Below, one piece after another: positions 12,901-23,096 of a stretch of DNA of 64,000 bases; within the stretch, counting starts at the first letter, position 1; each line of letters begins with the position of its first letter. The stretch comes from Daedaleopsis sinensis (Eukaryota > Basidiomycota > Agaricomycetes > Polyporales > Polyporaceae), in contig CM066301.1 of NCBI GenBank assembly GCA_033807695.1, positions 2,356,001-2,420,000 of the forward strand, read 5' to 3'. Position numbers and translations under genes: made by a program. The notes below the pieces were generated by a model. The model worked only from the letters and a program-made list of their open reading frames with translations. It searched no databases and had not been told where the DNA came from.

Positions 12901-13289
12901 GGGTGCCGTAGCCGACTGAGAGCGGATGCCTGGCCAGACCAATGCGATTCATACCTTCCGCATCGACACCATGTTCACGCACGCACCTCGCCCTTCAGCA
13001 CCTCAAGCGTTCTATCCCTCACCGCGGGACCCATCCGTTCCATCTCCGAACTCCTCTTATCCGCACTCCATACGGAAACGCGCTTGTTCGTGACTTTGTG
13101 CGTTGCGGATTGCACGCGCCATGGGCCGACATTGAAGGGAGGCGGTTGCGCAGCAGCGGGTAATGAGGCAGCTCCTGTGGGTGCGGGAGATGCAGTCCTA
13201 CTTCCGCCTGCTATTGAGGACGCGGTTCCGATGTTATAATTCTGCGATATGTTCGTCCTTGCGAAGAACGAGGAAGCGGCCGCGAACAT
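9905..13289 (-). CDS. SCY1: SCY1-like pseudokinase (SCYL2-type) with HEAT repeats
   Basis: A membrane-traffic pseudokinase of the Scy1/SCYL family, working at the Golgi, endosome and clathrin coats. It starts MFAAASSFFARTNIS at 13289. The kinase-like domain covers about 13160-12060: VWSADKR (degenerate VAIK), LRHPSILEMVEPLEETR, GLSFLHTSARLIHSNINPES (HSN in place of the catalytic HRD) and the intron-spanning WKLSGLGLTIPL (SGLG in place of DFG), then APEYALDEVLDPASDMYSLG. These losses match the family and argue against catalysis. Downstream exons to about 10900 are helical and read as HEAT/ARM repeats. The C-terminal 200 residues are Ser/Pro/Ala/Met-rich and disordered, ending DDWGDFDPLA, an acidic aromatic tail resembling adaptor-binding motifs. 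The family's usual length (about 900 residues) is met. Confidence 0.82.
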
Positions 13290-13525
13290 GGTGAATCAAG
13301 ATCAAGTATGCACTTCCAGAGAAACAGAGAGGTCACAAGTCGTTACGGTGCAGATGTAAGGAACGAAATGGGGTCCAAGCGCAGCTCGGTCGCTGCGACT
13401 CGCGAGGGACGTGAGCAATAGTGCCAATACGAAATCGAGCTTCCTTCCATGAGCGCTCTACTTATGTCAAGCGCCACACATAGACGCCTACTTAGTGCAA
13501 ATGTAAGAAGTAACAATCGGAACTC

Positions 13526-14953
13526 TCACGAGGCACTGGCATCAGGCCTTTCTCCCCGATAATGTGCTACAACACTGCGTACAGCGGGTAGGATGAGCCG
13601 CCGCGTCGGGCTCAACATCGGCGGCACGAAAGTCATTCCGCCTGCTCCCCGCCCAATCCAAGCATCGGCTGATTTAATCGGAGGTAGGTTAGCTTTCACG
13701 GACCACCGTGTAGCGAAGCACTCACTGCAGACTTGACCAAACCCCACAATGAAAATTACCGCCCAGATCCAGCCCAACCATCCGCCGACCCTCTTCCCGG
13801 TGATCACCCTGTAAGACTTCTCCGCCAAGACACCGAAGGGCTGCACAAGGAAGAACCAGATGACCCTCACATCGATCGGCTCTCCTCCCAGATACAAACC
13901 GACCTCGTGGAAGAGCCCGGACGCAAGGAATGTGCCTAACAGCAACCCAACGTCTCCAGCGAGCCATCTTCCGGGGTACCCCCCATACACGAGGAATGTG
14001 TGTCGCAGAGTCTGGTGCCATCGCTTGGACCAGAACTCGTGCAGCGACCCAACGCGCCAGGGCTCGTCGTGGAAGGGCGGCCACAAGGATGGTGAGTGGC
14101 GGAAGAAGCCGACGGCGACGAGCGAGAGGATGTCGTACCCCATACTGAGGCCGAAGATGATGAACAGTCCGGCGCCGATGTGAAGCGCGGTCGAGACCGC
14201 GTAGCGGGGGAGAGAGGGTAATTCCTTGTAGAAGATCGTTCCTCCCGTAGCAGTGATGCCTGGCAGCCTGTTGAGGATCACGAACGCCAGGTCGACTATG
14301 AGGTAGGTCTTGAGGACAGAGAGTAACGTTGACTTGAGATATTGTCTGCGACTTAACGGTCGTCCCGTCCTGGGCACTTGTATACCATGCGAGAACTTCC
14401 ATCCTATGCCACGTAACGCAAAAGCGACTTCGAGGGCATCGTAAACGCACGCAGGGAGGAATGACGCGTCGGCTGGGGTCACAGTATTTTGGCTGGCTTT
14501 GTGGGCAACGCCGTTGGGTTCATGACGATCGCTCGCATTACGGATGTCCTCGTCGACTTTCAAGAGTCCTTCTGAAAATGCGGCAAAGTAAATCGAGTGC
14601 GCTATGGCTGCGAGCGCACTGAGACCTATGATGGGGTCGGTGAGTAGTCGACCTACCATAGCATCAATGCTGGAGGATACTAACCTCGAAGCCAGTTAAG
14701 ACACCTTAGCCGAGGATTCTCAAGGCGGTAGTACATCGTACAGCGAAGAGTGACTATAACCACCGGAAGGAGCACCAGAAGGCGCGTTCGGTGTGTGTTG
14801 GGTCGTCTTGTGAGATACGCCATGAAGAGATACAAGATCAAATGTGTGTGCGCCAAGGAAGCGTTCCCCCATGTCAATGGTTCGGGCGGGACCTCAGACG
14901 TGATAGAGTCGTACACCCAGGAAGTAGCTGTGGACCATGTTGTTGCAGGCATG
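13526..14953 (-). CDS. Wax synthase-like membrane-bound O-acyltransferase, copy 1
   Basis: A polytopic MBOAT-superfamily enzyme of the wax-synthase domain type, expected to move an acyl group from acyl-CoA to an alcohol (wax ester, sterol or terpenoid) in the ER membrane. Exons are 14953-14685, 14625-13726 and 13668-13526, with introns of 59 and 57 nt. The N-terminus starts MPATTWSTATSW, followed by a hydrophobic stretch (LILYLFMAYL). The central exon has ALRGIGWKFSHGIQVP, SLHEFWSKRWHQTLRHTFL (conserved FW-RWHQ motif) and FLASGLFHEVGLYLGG (active-site His region), then GWIWAVIFIVGFGQVC. At least six hydrophobic spans are visible. The neighbour at 15.4-17.0 kb is a clear paralogue in the same orientation with matching introns. 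Substrate unknown; a terpenoid O-acetyltransferase is an alternative. Confidence 0.8.
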
Positions 14954-15408
14954 TTCTGTAAACGTTGAGTAATTGCCGATCGTGGCCATAGGTTGGGTCC
15001 GTTGGGACGCCGCTCAGGCTCAAATTTCAGTGAGCGTGGATTCCGACGTAGTATGCTGCATAGGAGCACAAACCTTGGAAAAGAAAGATATAGCTGGAAG
15101 GCCCTGCAGCTTGCATGTCGTGGCTCAACCAATTGTGTCGGGGCGGTCAAAAGGTGCAATTTGTGGCGCATGGTGACGTTGTGGTGCAAGGCTGCAAAAG
15201 GCAATTTGAAAGAACCAGCGGCTAGTTGAACACCAGAATTGATTCCACCGGAAACGTCGAATGGATATACTGATTAATGATTCTGTCAGTCTACTAGTTG
15301 TAAGCTATGCATTCTAGTTTGTTAGTACAGTACCACGCATGCATCAGCCACTAAGATATGTAGCAGGGTGGACGAGGCTCAGGAATATGCCAGACCATCA
15401 TCAATTGA
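14954..15408. other. Spacer between the two wax synthase-like genes
   Basis: 455 bases that hold the promoter of copy 1 and the 3' end of copy 2. No supported coding region on either strand. Short open frames here match neither neighbour. Confidence 0.5.
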
Positions 15409-16994
15409 TCATGAGAACCGAGCAAATAGCGCAAGCATCGGCCTAACCACGCTCATGAACGGCGGAATAGACCACGCACCCCCTATGCCCCTCGCAAACC
15501 ACGCGTCCGCTGATTAAGTTGTCAGACACATCATATGAACCACATCCAAATAGTACTCACTGCACATCTGTCCGAAGCCCAGCACGAAGACCAACGCCCA
15601 CACCGTCCCGAGCACCCCTCCGACCCTCCTGCCCGTCACCGCTCTGAACGCCTTCTCCAGCACAATCCCCACCCCTTGAAGGAGGAAGAACACAATGACC
15701 CGGTAGTCGACATCCTTCCCCGCGACCGTCATGCCGACCTCGTGGAACAGAGCTGACGCAAGGAACGTCCCGAGCACCATCCCGACGTCCCCCGCGATCC
15801 AGCGCCCCGGAAACCCCCCGAAGGTCAAGAACGTGTACCGGAGCGCCTGGTGCCACCCCCGCGCCCAGAACTGGTGCAGCGACCGCGTCTGGCGCAGGTC
15901 CCCATCGATCGGCGGCCACGCGCTCGGCGACTGCCCGAGGAGGAACACGCCCCCCAGGGCGAGGTAGTCGTACACGAGCGCGACCCCGGCGCGGATGAGC
16001 AGCCCGTGCGCGAGGTGCACGAGCGCGGCGAGCGCGTACCGCTGCAGCGGCGGCAGCTGCGGGAGGAAGATCGTGCCCCCGCGCGCGGTCACCCCTGGGA
16101 CCATCTTCTCCAAGACGTCGACGACGTCGATGAGCAGCTGGTTCCGCACGAGCCGCCAGACGGTGTGCTTGACGAACGCGCTGCGCTCCGCGGGCAGCGC
16201 GCTCGGCCCGCGGGGGACGTACACGTGCCGTCCGAAGTCCCAGCCGACGCCGCGCATGGCGAAGCTGACCTCAAATGCGTCTAGGAGCGGGTTCCGCGGC
16301 AGACGATGCGGAGAGGATGCGTCTCGGCCTTCCGTCGGAGGGCCCCCGTCCTCGTCCGCCGTGTCTTCGCCGGAGGCCTCGCCCTTGTTTTTGCCCCCTC
16401 CGATCGCGCCGGCAGGCACGGCGGGTGGCTCGTAGATCGGCGACAGCTCACCCTCGCCGTCTTTGCGCCGTCCGTCCGCTGCACATGCATAGTCGAGAGA
16501 TTTGGCGATCACGACCAGCGCCAGTAACCCTAGCGGACAAGCGAACAGATCCGGCCGGAGCGAGGAATCGTCAGTGTGGCGAATATGGTGCGAGCTTTCT
16601 GGTCCGTGATGTACCTCTGTCCCACTCGTACCACGCCATGCGCGGGTCGTCGCTCTTGAAGCGGAACGTGCACCACACGGTCGCCGAGACTACCGTCGGG
16701 AGGAGCAGCAGCCGTATGAGGTGTGTGTCCCGTCTCCGAACGAGGAAGGCCATGAAAAAGAAGGCTGCCAGGTACATAAATGCCTGGGGCAGCGTGCGCC
16801 ATGTCAGCACCTCCCGGTCTTCGAACCGAGGTATTAATTGTCGCCAGGCAAGCAGAGCCGCATGGCGAATCCTAGTAATTCCGCAGCATCATCATCATCA
16901 TCAAAGCACGTCAGGAACACCATGTTTGTGAGTAGTCTTGGAGGATAAATTTGAAGATGTGACTCAACTCGTCGAGGACACCCGGACCGCGCAT
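15409..16994 (-). CDS. Wax synthase-like membrane-bound O-acyltransferase, copy 2
   Basis: A paralogue of the gene at 13.5-15.0 kb. Exons: 16994-16921, 16871-16615, 16529-15561, 15509-15409; introns of 49, 85 and 51 nt. The chosen start MRGPGVLDELSHIF at 16994 is the first ATG that reads into the conserved frame (…DYSQTW joined to IRHAALLAWRQL). The frame stays open upstream of it, so an earlier start via another exon is possible. Then come LTWRTLPQAFMYLAAFFFMA, a Gly/Glu/Asp-rich loop, AMRGVGWDFGRHVYVP, SLHQFWARGWHQALRYTFL, FLASALFHEVGMTVAG and LVFVLGFGQMC, ending DAWFARGIGGAW and then RFS. The FW-WHQ and FHEV motifs are kept, so an active enzyme is expected. The third exon is very GC-rich compared with copy 1. 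Confidence 0.8.
16887..16902. repeat. ATC microsatellite in an intron
   Basis: Five to six tandem ATC units within the first intron (16872-16920) of wax synthase-like copy 2. Confidence 0.7.
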
Positions 16995-17617
16995 GACGCC
17001 AAGGACAGGGCGAATGGCGTACTGGAACTTGACGGGAGATCGGAGGAGGGCCTCGGTGTCAGTCAACCTGCTGGCAAGCGTCTACGTTTCCTAGCGGGGA
17101 CACCCAAGCGTCAACAACAGCGTCAACGAGATCCAGATCGGTGCATGTATCAAACACCACCGCCGGTGGCAGTACCATGTTTCAGGTTCCCGAGGATCCC
17201 CGGAATATATAGTGCTTATTCATACAACTCCGAGTGTTGTCAAGGGTAGAGCATGATGCGAGATCTGTGAACTGTGGTGTTGCAAGGAGGTCGTAAAATA
17301 AGCGGCTGTCTAATTCCTGACATTATACAGCTATAGAGGACTGTTGTGACCGCAGACTACACCGGAGAAAGAAGAGGGATACGACGAACACTGTGAATGA
17401 TGCAGTAGAAGCTTCTGTACAGAGAATGTGGATACAATAGCGGGAGGGGCAATGCAACAAGAGCGAGGAATGCTAGACAACAGCAACGAGTGTGATGGGA
17501 TGAAGGACACAGAGAAGACCAGTCGTGAGAAGTCGTCAGGCGGATAATTTACAACAAGAGGACCTGCGCCGCAAATGGAGCGGCCCAATCAAGACAATCG
17601 GTGGCAGTCGAGCAGCG
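16995..17617. other. Promoter and leader of wax synthase-like copy 2
   Basis: About 620 bases between the start of copy 2 and the end of the arrestin-like gene. A minus-strand TATATATT lies at 17204-17211. Minus-strand open reading upstream of 16994 (ending VKFQYAIRPVLGV) has no usable ATG of its own. Nothing else is supported. Confidence 0.45.
17204..17211 (-). promoter_or_regulatory. TATA box of wax synthase-like copy 2
   Basis: TATATATT on the minus strand, about 210 bases upstream of the chosen ATG at 16994. It implies a leader of roughly 180 bases, or an extra upstream exon. Confidence 0.35.
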
Positions 17618-19158
17618 TTAAGTCTGCCGTCGTAGATATCGATGCACGTCGTTCAGCCCGAGCGCAGGGAACGGGATCCCGCCGAGGGCAAGAGCCTCGC
17701 TCTGTAGGGTCCCGTACTGGTCCGTCGTCAGCGTCACCGGCACCTCGAGTTTGTAGACCGGGAAGTCTTTGAGATGTTCCGGTGGGAGAACGACCAACCG
17801 TATTACGTGCTACATGAAGATGCGAGCTTCAGCAATTGATCGACAACGCGCTTCTTCCACTTACCTCGACTGAGACGGTGTCCCGTATACGCCAAGAGCA
17901 CTCCCGGCCAGCCTCGCCCGCCTGGACCTCGAGGCGAAGGTACGTTGTGCCCTCCTGCGAGTCATCGGCAAGGTATACGTCAGAACGCGACAGCAGCGAC
18001 TCGCGAATACTGATTTGGGCGCCGAGCGATATCCACGTTTTTTGTCGCTTGACGAGCGAGAGATGGGCGTTGTGTGAAAGGAGTTTCGCGAGGGCGGGAG
18101 CACGGGGACACTCTATCTTCATGGAGAGTGTGATTGTGTCTCCGGACGCGAAGCATTTCGACAGCGGTAGGGTGCACTGCATGGCGTCCGCCTTAGTCTC
18201 GATGCTAAACCTCTTGGAAAATATTTGACTGAGAGACTTACTGTGATCTGCGGCAGGTCGTCTCTCTGCGTGGCATTCGCATCGCTCCGGGCCGGCCATG
18301 TCGGGGATATCGTGACGGTTTCCATCCGTATGTCATCCCAAATGTCTGTCCGCACCCATGGTATATCGACCACCGGAGGCAGGGTCGGACGTGACTTGGG
18401 CAGGTACAGCACGGGCACGGATAATCTGTGCAGCACGGTAGCGCAATGGTCAAGCCATCTATCACGAACACGCAGGCGACATGGCGGCGTACTTCTCGTG
18501 GCGTCTGAGGCCCTTCCGGACGATATCGACGCGGAACAGGTAGGATATCTCGGTCGAGATCCCCGGCTGGTAGACGGTGTACGATGGCGGAAGGTGATCG
18601 AGCTGACCGTCGATATACTGCGGGAACTGGACCGCAAACGGGAAGTCGCCTTTGAGCGTAGCACGCTGACCTGGGCCAGCAGCAAACAGAACGATTTTCT
18701 TCTTCAGTATCACATTTCTACTGACGCCAGGAACTGCGACAGTTGCGTGTTGACTCGCGGAGGTATCAATGGTACCTTGGAGCTGCGAACGACGGCGGGT
18801 GTCAGTCGTCATGTCGGGCATCGGGCAGAAACAGATGTGGATGTAAGGCATTGATATCACTCACTGCGACCGACAGCTCCACGATGTGCGAACATTGCTT
18901 GCGGAACGTTATGAGACCGTCCACTACGCCGTCCAGGCCGTAGGCAGGGAGGGTCAAACCCCAGTGTGGAGGATGGAGGCGGACTTCGAGGTGGTCGGAC
19001 TTGTACAGGTGTTTCTGACCCTGGGCGGCCGGAGCAAGGCCTGTTGGATGGTTTTCGGACTGAAGGACGCGCTCGTTTGTGTTTGGACGTTCAGAGTAGA
19101 GCGGTGCGGGGGTGGACGTCGACGTGACGGCGTAGGAGGGGGGGAGGTCGCCGTCCAT
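17618..19158 (-). CDS. Arrestin-like protein with N-terminal PPxY motif
   Basis: A protein of the arrestin fold, probably a trafficking adaptor that links plasma-membrane cargo to ubiquitination. It starts MDGDLPPSYAV; PPSY at residues 6-9 is a PY motif of the type bound by WW domains of Rsp5/NEDD4 ligases. N-lobe beta-strand patterns follow: HLEVRLHPPHWGLTLPAYGL, ITFRKQCSHIVELSV, VSRNVILKKKIVLFAAG, GDFPFAVQFPQYID, then LPPSYTVYQPGISTEISYLF, the LPPS(F/Y) element found inside many arrestin domains. The C-lobe reads SKCFASGDTITLSMKIECP and YLRLEVQAGEAGRECSWRI. It ends LALGGIPFPALGLNDVHRYL and then RRQT. Four or five short introns. About 450 residues, with no membrane segment. Family call is good; the cargo is unknown. 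Confidence 0.65.
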
Positions 19159-19709
19159 GATGGCGGGAGGAGGGGGACACGGGCAAGGATCAACGCGCAG
19201 GCGACAGAAGAGGCAGCTTAAGAAGCCAGGAAGGGCTGATGGCAGAGGAATGATAGGGCTGGAGGAGGCTTATAGCCTCCACATGGTCCACATACAACTA
19301 CTCGGCTGGATTACTTTGATAGACGCGAACTTGCAACTGGGATCGTGATCGAGGAACGGAATGACGCACGATCACACCCTCCGTGACTCGACGTTCAACC
19401 CGCTGACTAACCGCCCTCACACAAGCGCTCGCGACGCAAGACTCTGTTCGCAATCCTCCATCAACCAGTGGCATCCAATGCCATCTTCATAAATTATCCG
19501 CCCAGAGAATGACAAACAAAGGTACAGGGCCGCATTCCCGCTCCGAGCTGTATATTGAATAGCAGAGTCTCAGTCTAAGCTAGCGATCGTTGTTGTACAA
19601 TGTCGTGCTGCTTCATTACTATCGAGTGATCACTGGCATTGCACATGCGAATTTGAATGGCAAGTATAAGTTCATACGGCTGCAAACCATTCCAGTGCAC
19701 AGTAACCAG
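19159..19709. other. Promoter region of the arrestin-like gene
   Basis: 551 bases between the start of the arrestin-like gene and the end of the cytochrome b561 gene, both on the minus strand. No coding region, repeat or clear element is supported. Confidence 0.45.
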
Positions 19710-21023
19710 TTAGAAGAGTCTCATCTTCGACGTTCTACAGCCACAGCCCACACGGAAGAACCGGAGGTTAGATAAAGCGTGATCAGTGTATCCGAGCGTA
19801 AATACGCACCTCACTCGTACAAGGACTGCCCCCAGCAGCACTATAGGGCTGATAGTGAATGCAAGTAGACGGACCACATATGCGCTATTCTTCTCCGACC
19901 AACTCGACCATGCACCTCCGAGGTACGCGGCGAGAAGGAACAGTGGGAACAGAAGATACCCAGAGAGCCTGTACATCATCCCGCACGACACACGCGTCAG
20001 TGAGCTCTAGATCTGTACTTCGAAGATGGAATGTGTCACCTATGATACTTCCACAGCAGTTTCGCCTTCGGATTGCCGCCGAAAAGCTTACCGTCGAACC
20101 AGACACTTCCGCCGCCAATGATGACTTGGGCGACCATCCATGCTATCGAGATAATCCCGATGGTCTAGAGCAAAACCCACCGTCAGCAACGGAATATGCG
20201 GCGCACAGCAGTGACTCACTCCATGCCATGTTGTGAAATGGGGGCTCTCGTGGATAGACTTGCGCCAGACGATTGCGATAGTGCCAAAACTTATAGCAGG
20301 CACCCCGAGAGCGAGCATTGCCAATTGGTGCCTTGTCAAGCCGGCGGTCTTGGTCTTTGCTTGGGATGTGGGTTGAAGTGTTAATATACCTGCGGCCCGC
20401 GATGTCAGCATCTAGCGTCAAGGTTCAACCAGTCTAGGCGTGCGTGACTCGAATAATTTCAAACGCTGCAAGTCTGATTCCAGAGTAATAAGGAGACATG
20501 ACGAACGTCCGGCACTGTTAAAACTATAAGATAGCTCAATCGATGCGAAGATTCCGCCGTAATCTTGCCACGCAGAGTAGGGAGAGCATACTGCAACGCC
20601 GTATTATTGAGCAAATAAGAGCACGCACCATAGGTGAACATAGCGATAGAGAGACTCTGAAGGATAGGGTGGAAGAAAAATAGTCCCAATTCCGTAGGGT
20701 GATTTGACAGGGTCATGACCCAAGTGACCACTACGAATACCTGCTGAGGATCAGGAAAGGTTCCGCCTGCAGAGTTCGCCGCACTCACTCCCACTGCACC
20801 CTATACCAGAACTAAGTAACAGCACCTAAAGAAGAGGCGGGTCCGCACGTACGTATGCCGCCCACTGAGCGATATCATCCCCATGTCTGCCTTCGGGCTT
20901 GACAAAAGCTTCGTCGGAACCCATGTCTATCTCTTCCGCTAGGGGGGTGTCTGGATCCACGTTGAGAGGTTCGTACTCGGGGCCGTGACGCTCGTTGGTT
21001 GTCGAGGAAACAAGAGGGGGCAT
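19710..21023 (-). CDS. Cytochrome b561-type transmembrane electron carrier
   Basis: A two-heme-b membrane protein moving electrons across a membrane (ascorbate- or ferric-reductase-like). It starts MPPLVSSTTNERHG at 21023, with an acidic cytosolic N-terminus, then helices. Four conserved His are visible: FFFHPILQSLSIAMFTYG, GLTRHQLAMLALG, FTTWHGTIGIISIAWM and WKYHRLSGYLLFPLFLLA, in the order and spacing of b561 proteins. The last helix reads SPIVLLGAVLVRV and the tail ends TSKMRLF after an intron. Introns are short except one of 239 nt (20390-20628) that interrupts the first heme-binding helix. About 250 residues, typical of the CYB561D2-like group. A role in iron reduction is plausible but not shown. 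Confidence 0.8.
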
Positions 21024-21532
21024 GGGGGGTTGGGTAGCGGATCGGCAAATTAAGTATAACGGCGTGTGTCGGTTTGTAACGCGCGCGAGAACGCTAACGA
21101 TGGGAGGATGAGAGAGGAGAGAGAGAGGGCGTACGTGTCAGGACATGATACGGCAGCGTCGGGCAGGAGAGCCCTGGCAATAGAGTGGTAAGCAAGCGCA
21201 GTGAGAACGCTCAAGCTGCCAATCCCAATGTCCGTGTCGCGACTTCAAGCCAACTCGGCCGTGTGGGAGTCCGGCTACTTCCACAACCGTTTCGGGAGAA
21301 GCGGTGGCCATTTAGACTCGGGGTCCTCGTGGCCAATCTGGCGATCACCGGAAGCAGAGTCACGTGGCAGAGACCCCGGATGCTTCCCCGCTGCCGTCCC
21401 AGTGCCGTTCCCGAGCTCCGAATGCGAGCGAACTCATCCCGAGTCTCTGCGACGTATTGAGCAGACTCGCGACTTGCCTCTCTTCCACTTCCCCGCGGTT
21501 CACGGTTGGCTGCGCGACAGACTATCCACATC
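21024..21532. other. Divergent promoter, cytochrome b561 / HIBADH
   Basis: 509 bases between two divergent genes. Open frames in it are extensions or shadows of neighbours; in particular the minus-strand frame reaching 21211 is antisense to the dehydrogenase. A GA-rich tract lies at about 21107-21130. Confidence 0.5.
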
Positions 21533-22688
21533 ATGCGGCCCACACTTCGCCTGTTCCAGACTGCGTCGGTGAGCGCGCAAAGACAGAAGAGTGTCAGCTT
21601 CATCGGCTTGGGACGGATGGGGTCCGAGATGGCATACAACCTCTTCTCCCGCAAACTGGTAGAGAGCCACGGAGGGGCTCGTTTGGTTGTCTGTGACGCT
21701 CGCGAGGCGACGTCGCAAGCGTTCGTGCAGAACTTCACCACCCAGTTCCCGGGCGCCCGCATTGAAATCGCGAACACACCCGCAGAGTACGTCCATTCCA
21801 TGGTCGCTATGGAGCAATGTATGCATATCTGACCGGGCGTTCGACCTTGTGCATCGCCTAGAGCCGTGCTCGCGTCAAGCACGGTTGTCACCATGCTGCC
21901 CTCATCACCCCATGTACGGAACGTATACTCGGAGGAGGATGGCATTATCCCCGCTCTCCGAACGCTGCCCCCGGAGGCCGCAGCGTCCACTTTGTGTATC
22001 GACTCCACCACCCTTGACGTCGAGGTCGCGCGCACAGTAGCCGCAGAAGTGCAAGACGCGGGGGCTTCCATTGTCGACGCGCCCGTGTCCGGAGGGGTCG
22101 CTGGGGCTAAGGCGGCCACGCTCAGCTTCCTGGTCGGGGGTCCGAAGCCTGCGTACGCGCTCGCCTACCCTTTCCTGACGTACATGGGCCAACGGGTGAT
22201 CTACTGCGGAGAGTCTGGCTCGGGCCTGGTGGCGAAGATATGCAACAACCTTATCCTCGGCGTGCACCAGATCGTGGTCGCGGAGTCGATGCTGCTCGGC
22301 CAGAAACTGGGCCTGGACCCGAAGGTGCTCGCGAGCGTGATTAACAGCTCGACCGGGGCGTGCTGGGCGTCGACGGTGAACAACCCGGTGCCGGGCGCGC
22401 TGGCAGACAAGATGCCTCCGTGCGAGCGCGATTACGAGGGCGGGTTCGCGACGAGCCTGATGCTGAAGGTGCGTGGGCCGGGGACGGCACGTCGCGGGAC
22501 TTACCTTGTGTGCCTTGCAGGATATGGGCCTCGCAACGGACCTGGCGGATGCGATTGGAAGTCCGCTGCCGATGGGGCAGACGGCGGAGAGGATCTATGC
22601 GGACGTGGTGAGCGAGGATGCGGAGCTGGCGAACAAGGACTTTTCGTCTGTGTACCGGTATCTGCGTGTGTCTGGATACTCGAAGTGA
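21533..22688 (+). CDS. 3-hydroxyisobutyrate dehydrogenase, mitochondrial
   Basis: Oxidises 3-hydroxyisobutyrate to methylmalonate semialdehyde with NAD in valine breakdown. It starts MRPTLRLFQTASVSAQRQK, an Arg/Ser-rich presequence without acids that fits mitochondrial import. Then VSFIGLGRMGSEMAYNL (NAD-binding GxGxxG), VDAPVSGGVAGA (family signature) and GSGLVAKICNNLILG (catalytic Lys). The C-terminal helical domain reads VINSSTGACWASTVNN and ends SSVYRYLRVSGYSK. Two introns, 21780-21864 (phase 2) and 22470-22520 (phase 0), both GT-AG. About 330 residues, as usual. Beta-hydroxyacid dehydrogenases acting on related acids are close, but the presequence and signatures favour this assignment. 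Confidence 0.87.
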
Positions 22689-23096
22689 TGGCCTTGGATG
22701 TACAATACATGGTATTTGACAACAAGGCAGCCGGGGTGTTATGGGCGGCTGTGGCTGGGACGCAGACGAGGCCGGTCGTGATCGCGTCGGCGAGGTGGGC
22801 GGGGTACGCCGCCGGAAAATAACATCGCGCGCGTCGCCAGAGCTCGCCATCTCTGCACTCCCCCACGTCGTTCGCCCACCCCCCGCCGTCGTCCTGGCCA
22901 GCGTAGAGGCCGGTCTCGTTGATCGAGAGCGATCCTGACCTGCCGTTTCTGGAAGAACCACAGCCTGGTCGGTTACCGTGCGCTGGAACGGACAAATTCA
23001 CATCATTCTCTCTCTAAATCGCCCTTTGTGATCAAAGACCCAACTCCCTCTTTCCCTCCTCCCGCCCTCCCCCCGTCCTCGCCCCCGTCGCCCCCG
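22689..23096. other. Intergenic region between dehydrogenase and epimerase-like gene
   Basis: 408 bases, terminator side of one plus-strand gene and promoter of the next. It ends in a strongly pyrimidine-rich tract (about 23035-23095, C-runs) just before the ATG at 23097, a common promoter feature in filamentous fungi. Confidence 0.5.

Noticed and set aside
13722..14450. A second long minus-strand frame in the first wax synthase-like gene
   Set aside because: The overlapping frame carries the membrane helices and the FW-WHQ/FHEV motifs; this one is Arg/His-rich and has no family marks.
16808..16830. A tRNA B-box-like GGTTCGAAGACC on the minus strand
   Set aside because: No matching A box or cloverleaf nearby, and the bases code for PRFEDR within a wax synthase exon.
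20390..20628. Search for a snoRNA in the long intron
   Set aside because: No C (RUGAUGA) and D (CUGA) box pair or H/ACA ending was found by eye.
21211..22119. A 302-codon minus-strand open frame
   Set aside because: It is antisense to the well-supported 3-hydroxyisobutyrate dehydrogenase, low in ordered sequence, and reflects the codon bias of the real gene.
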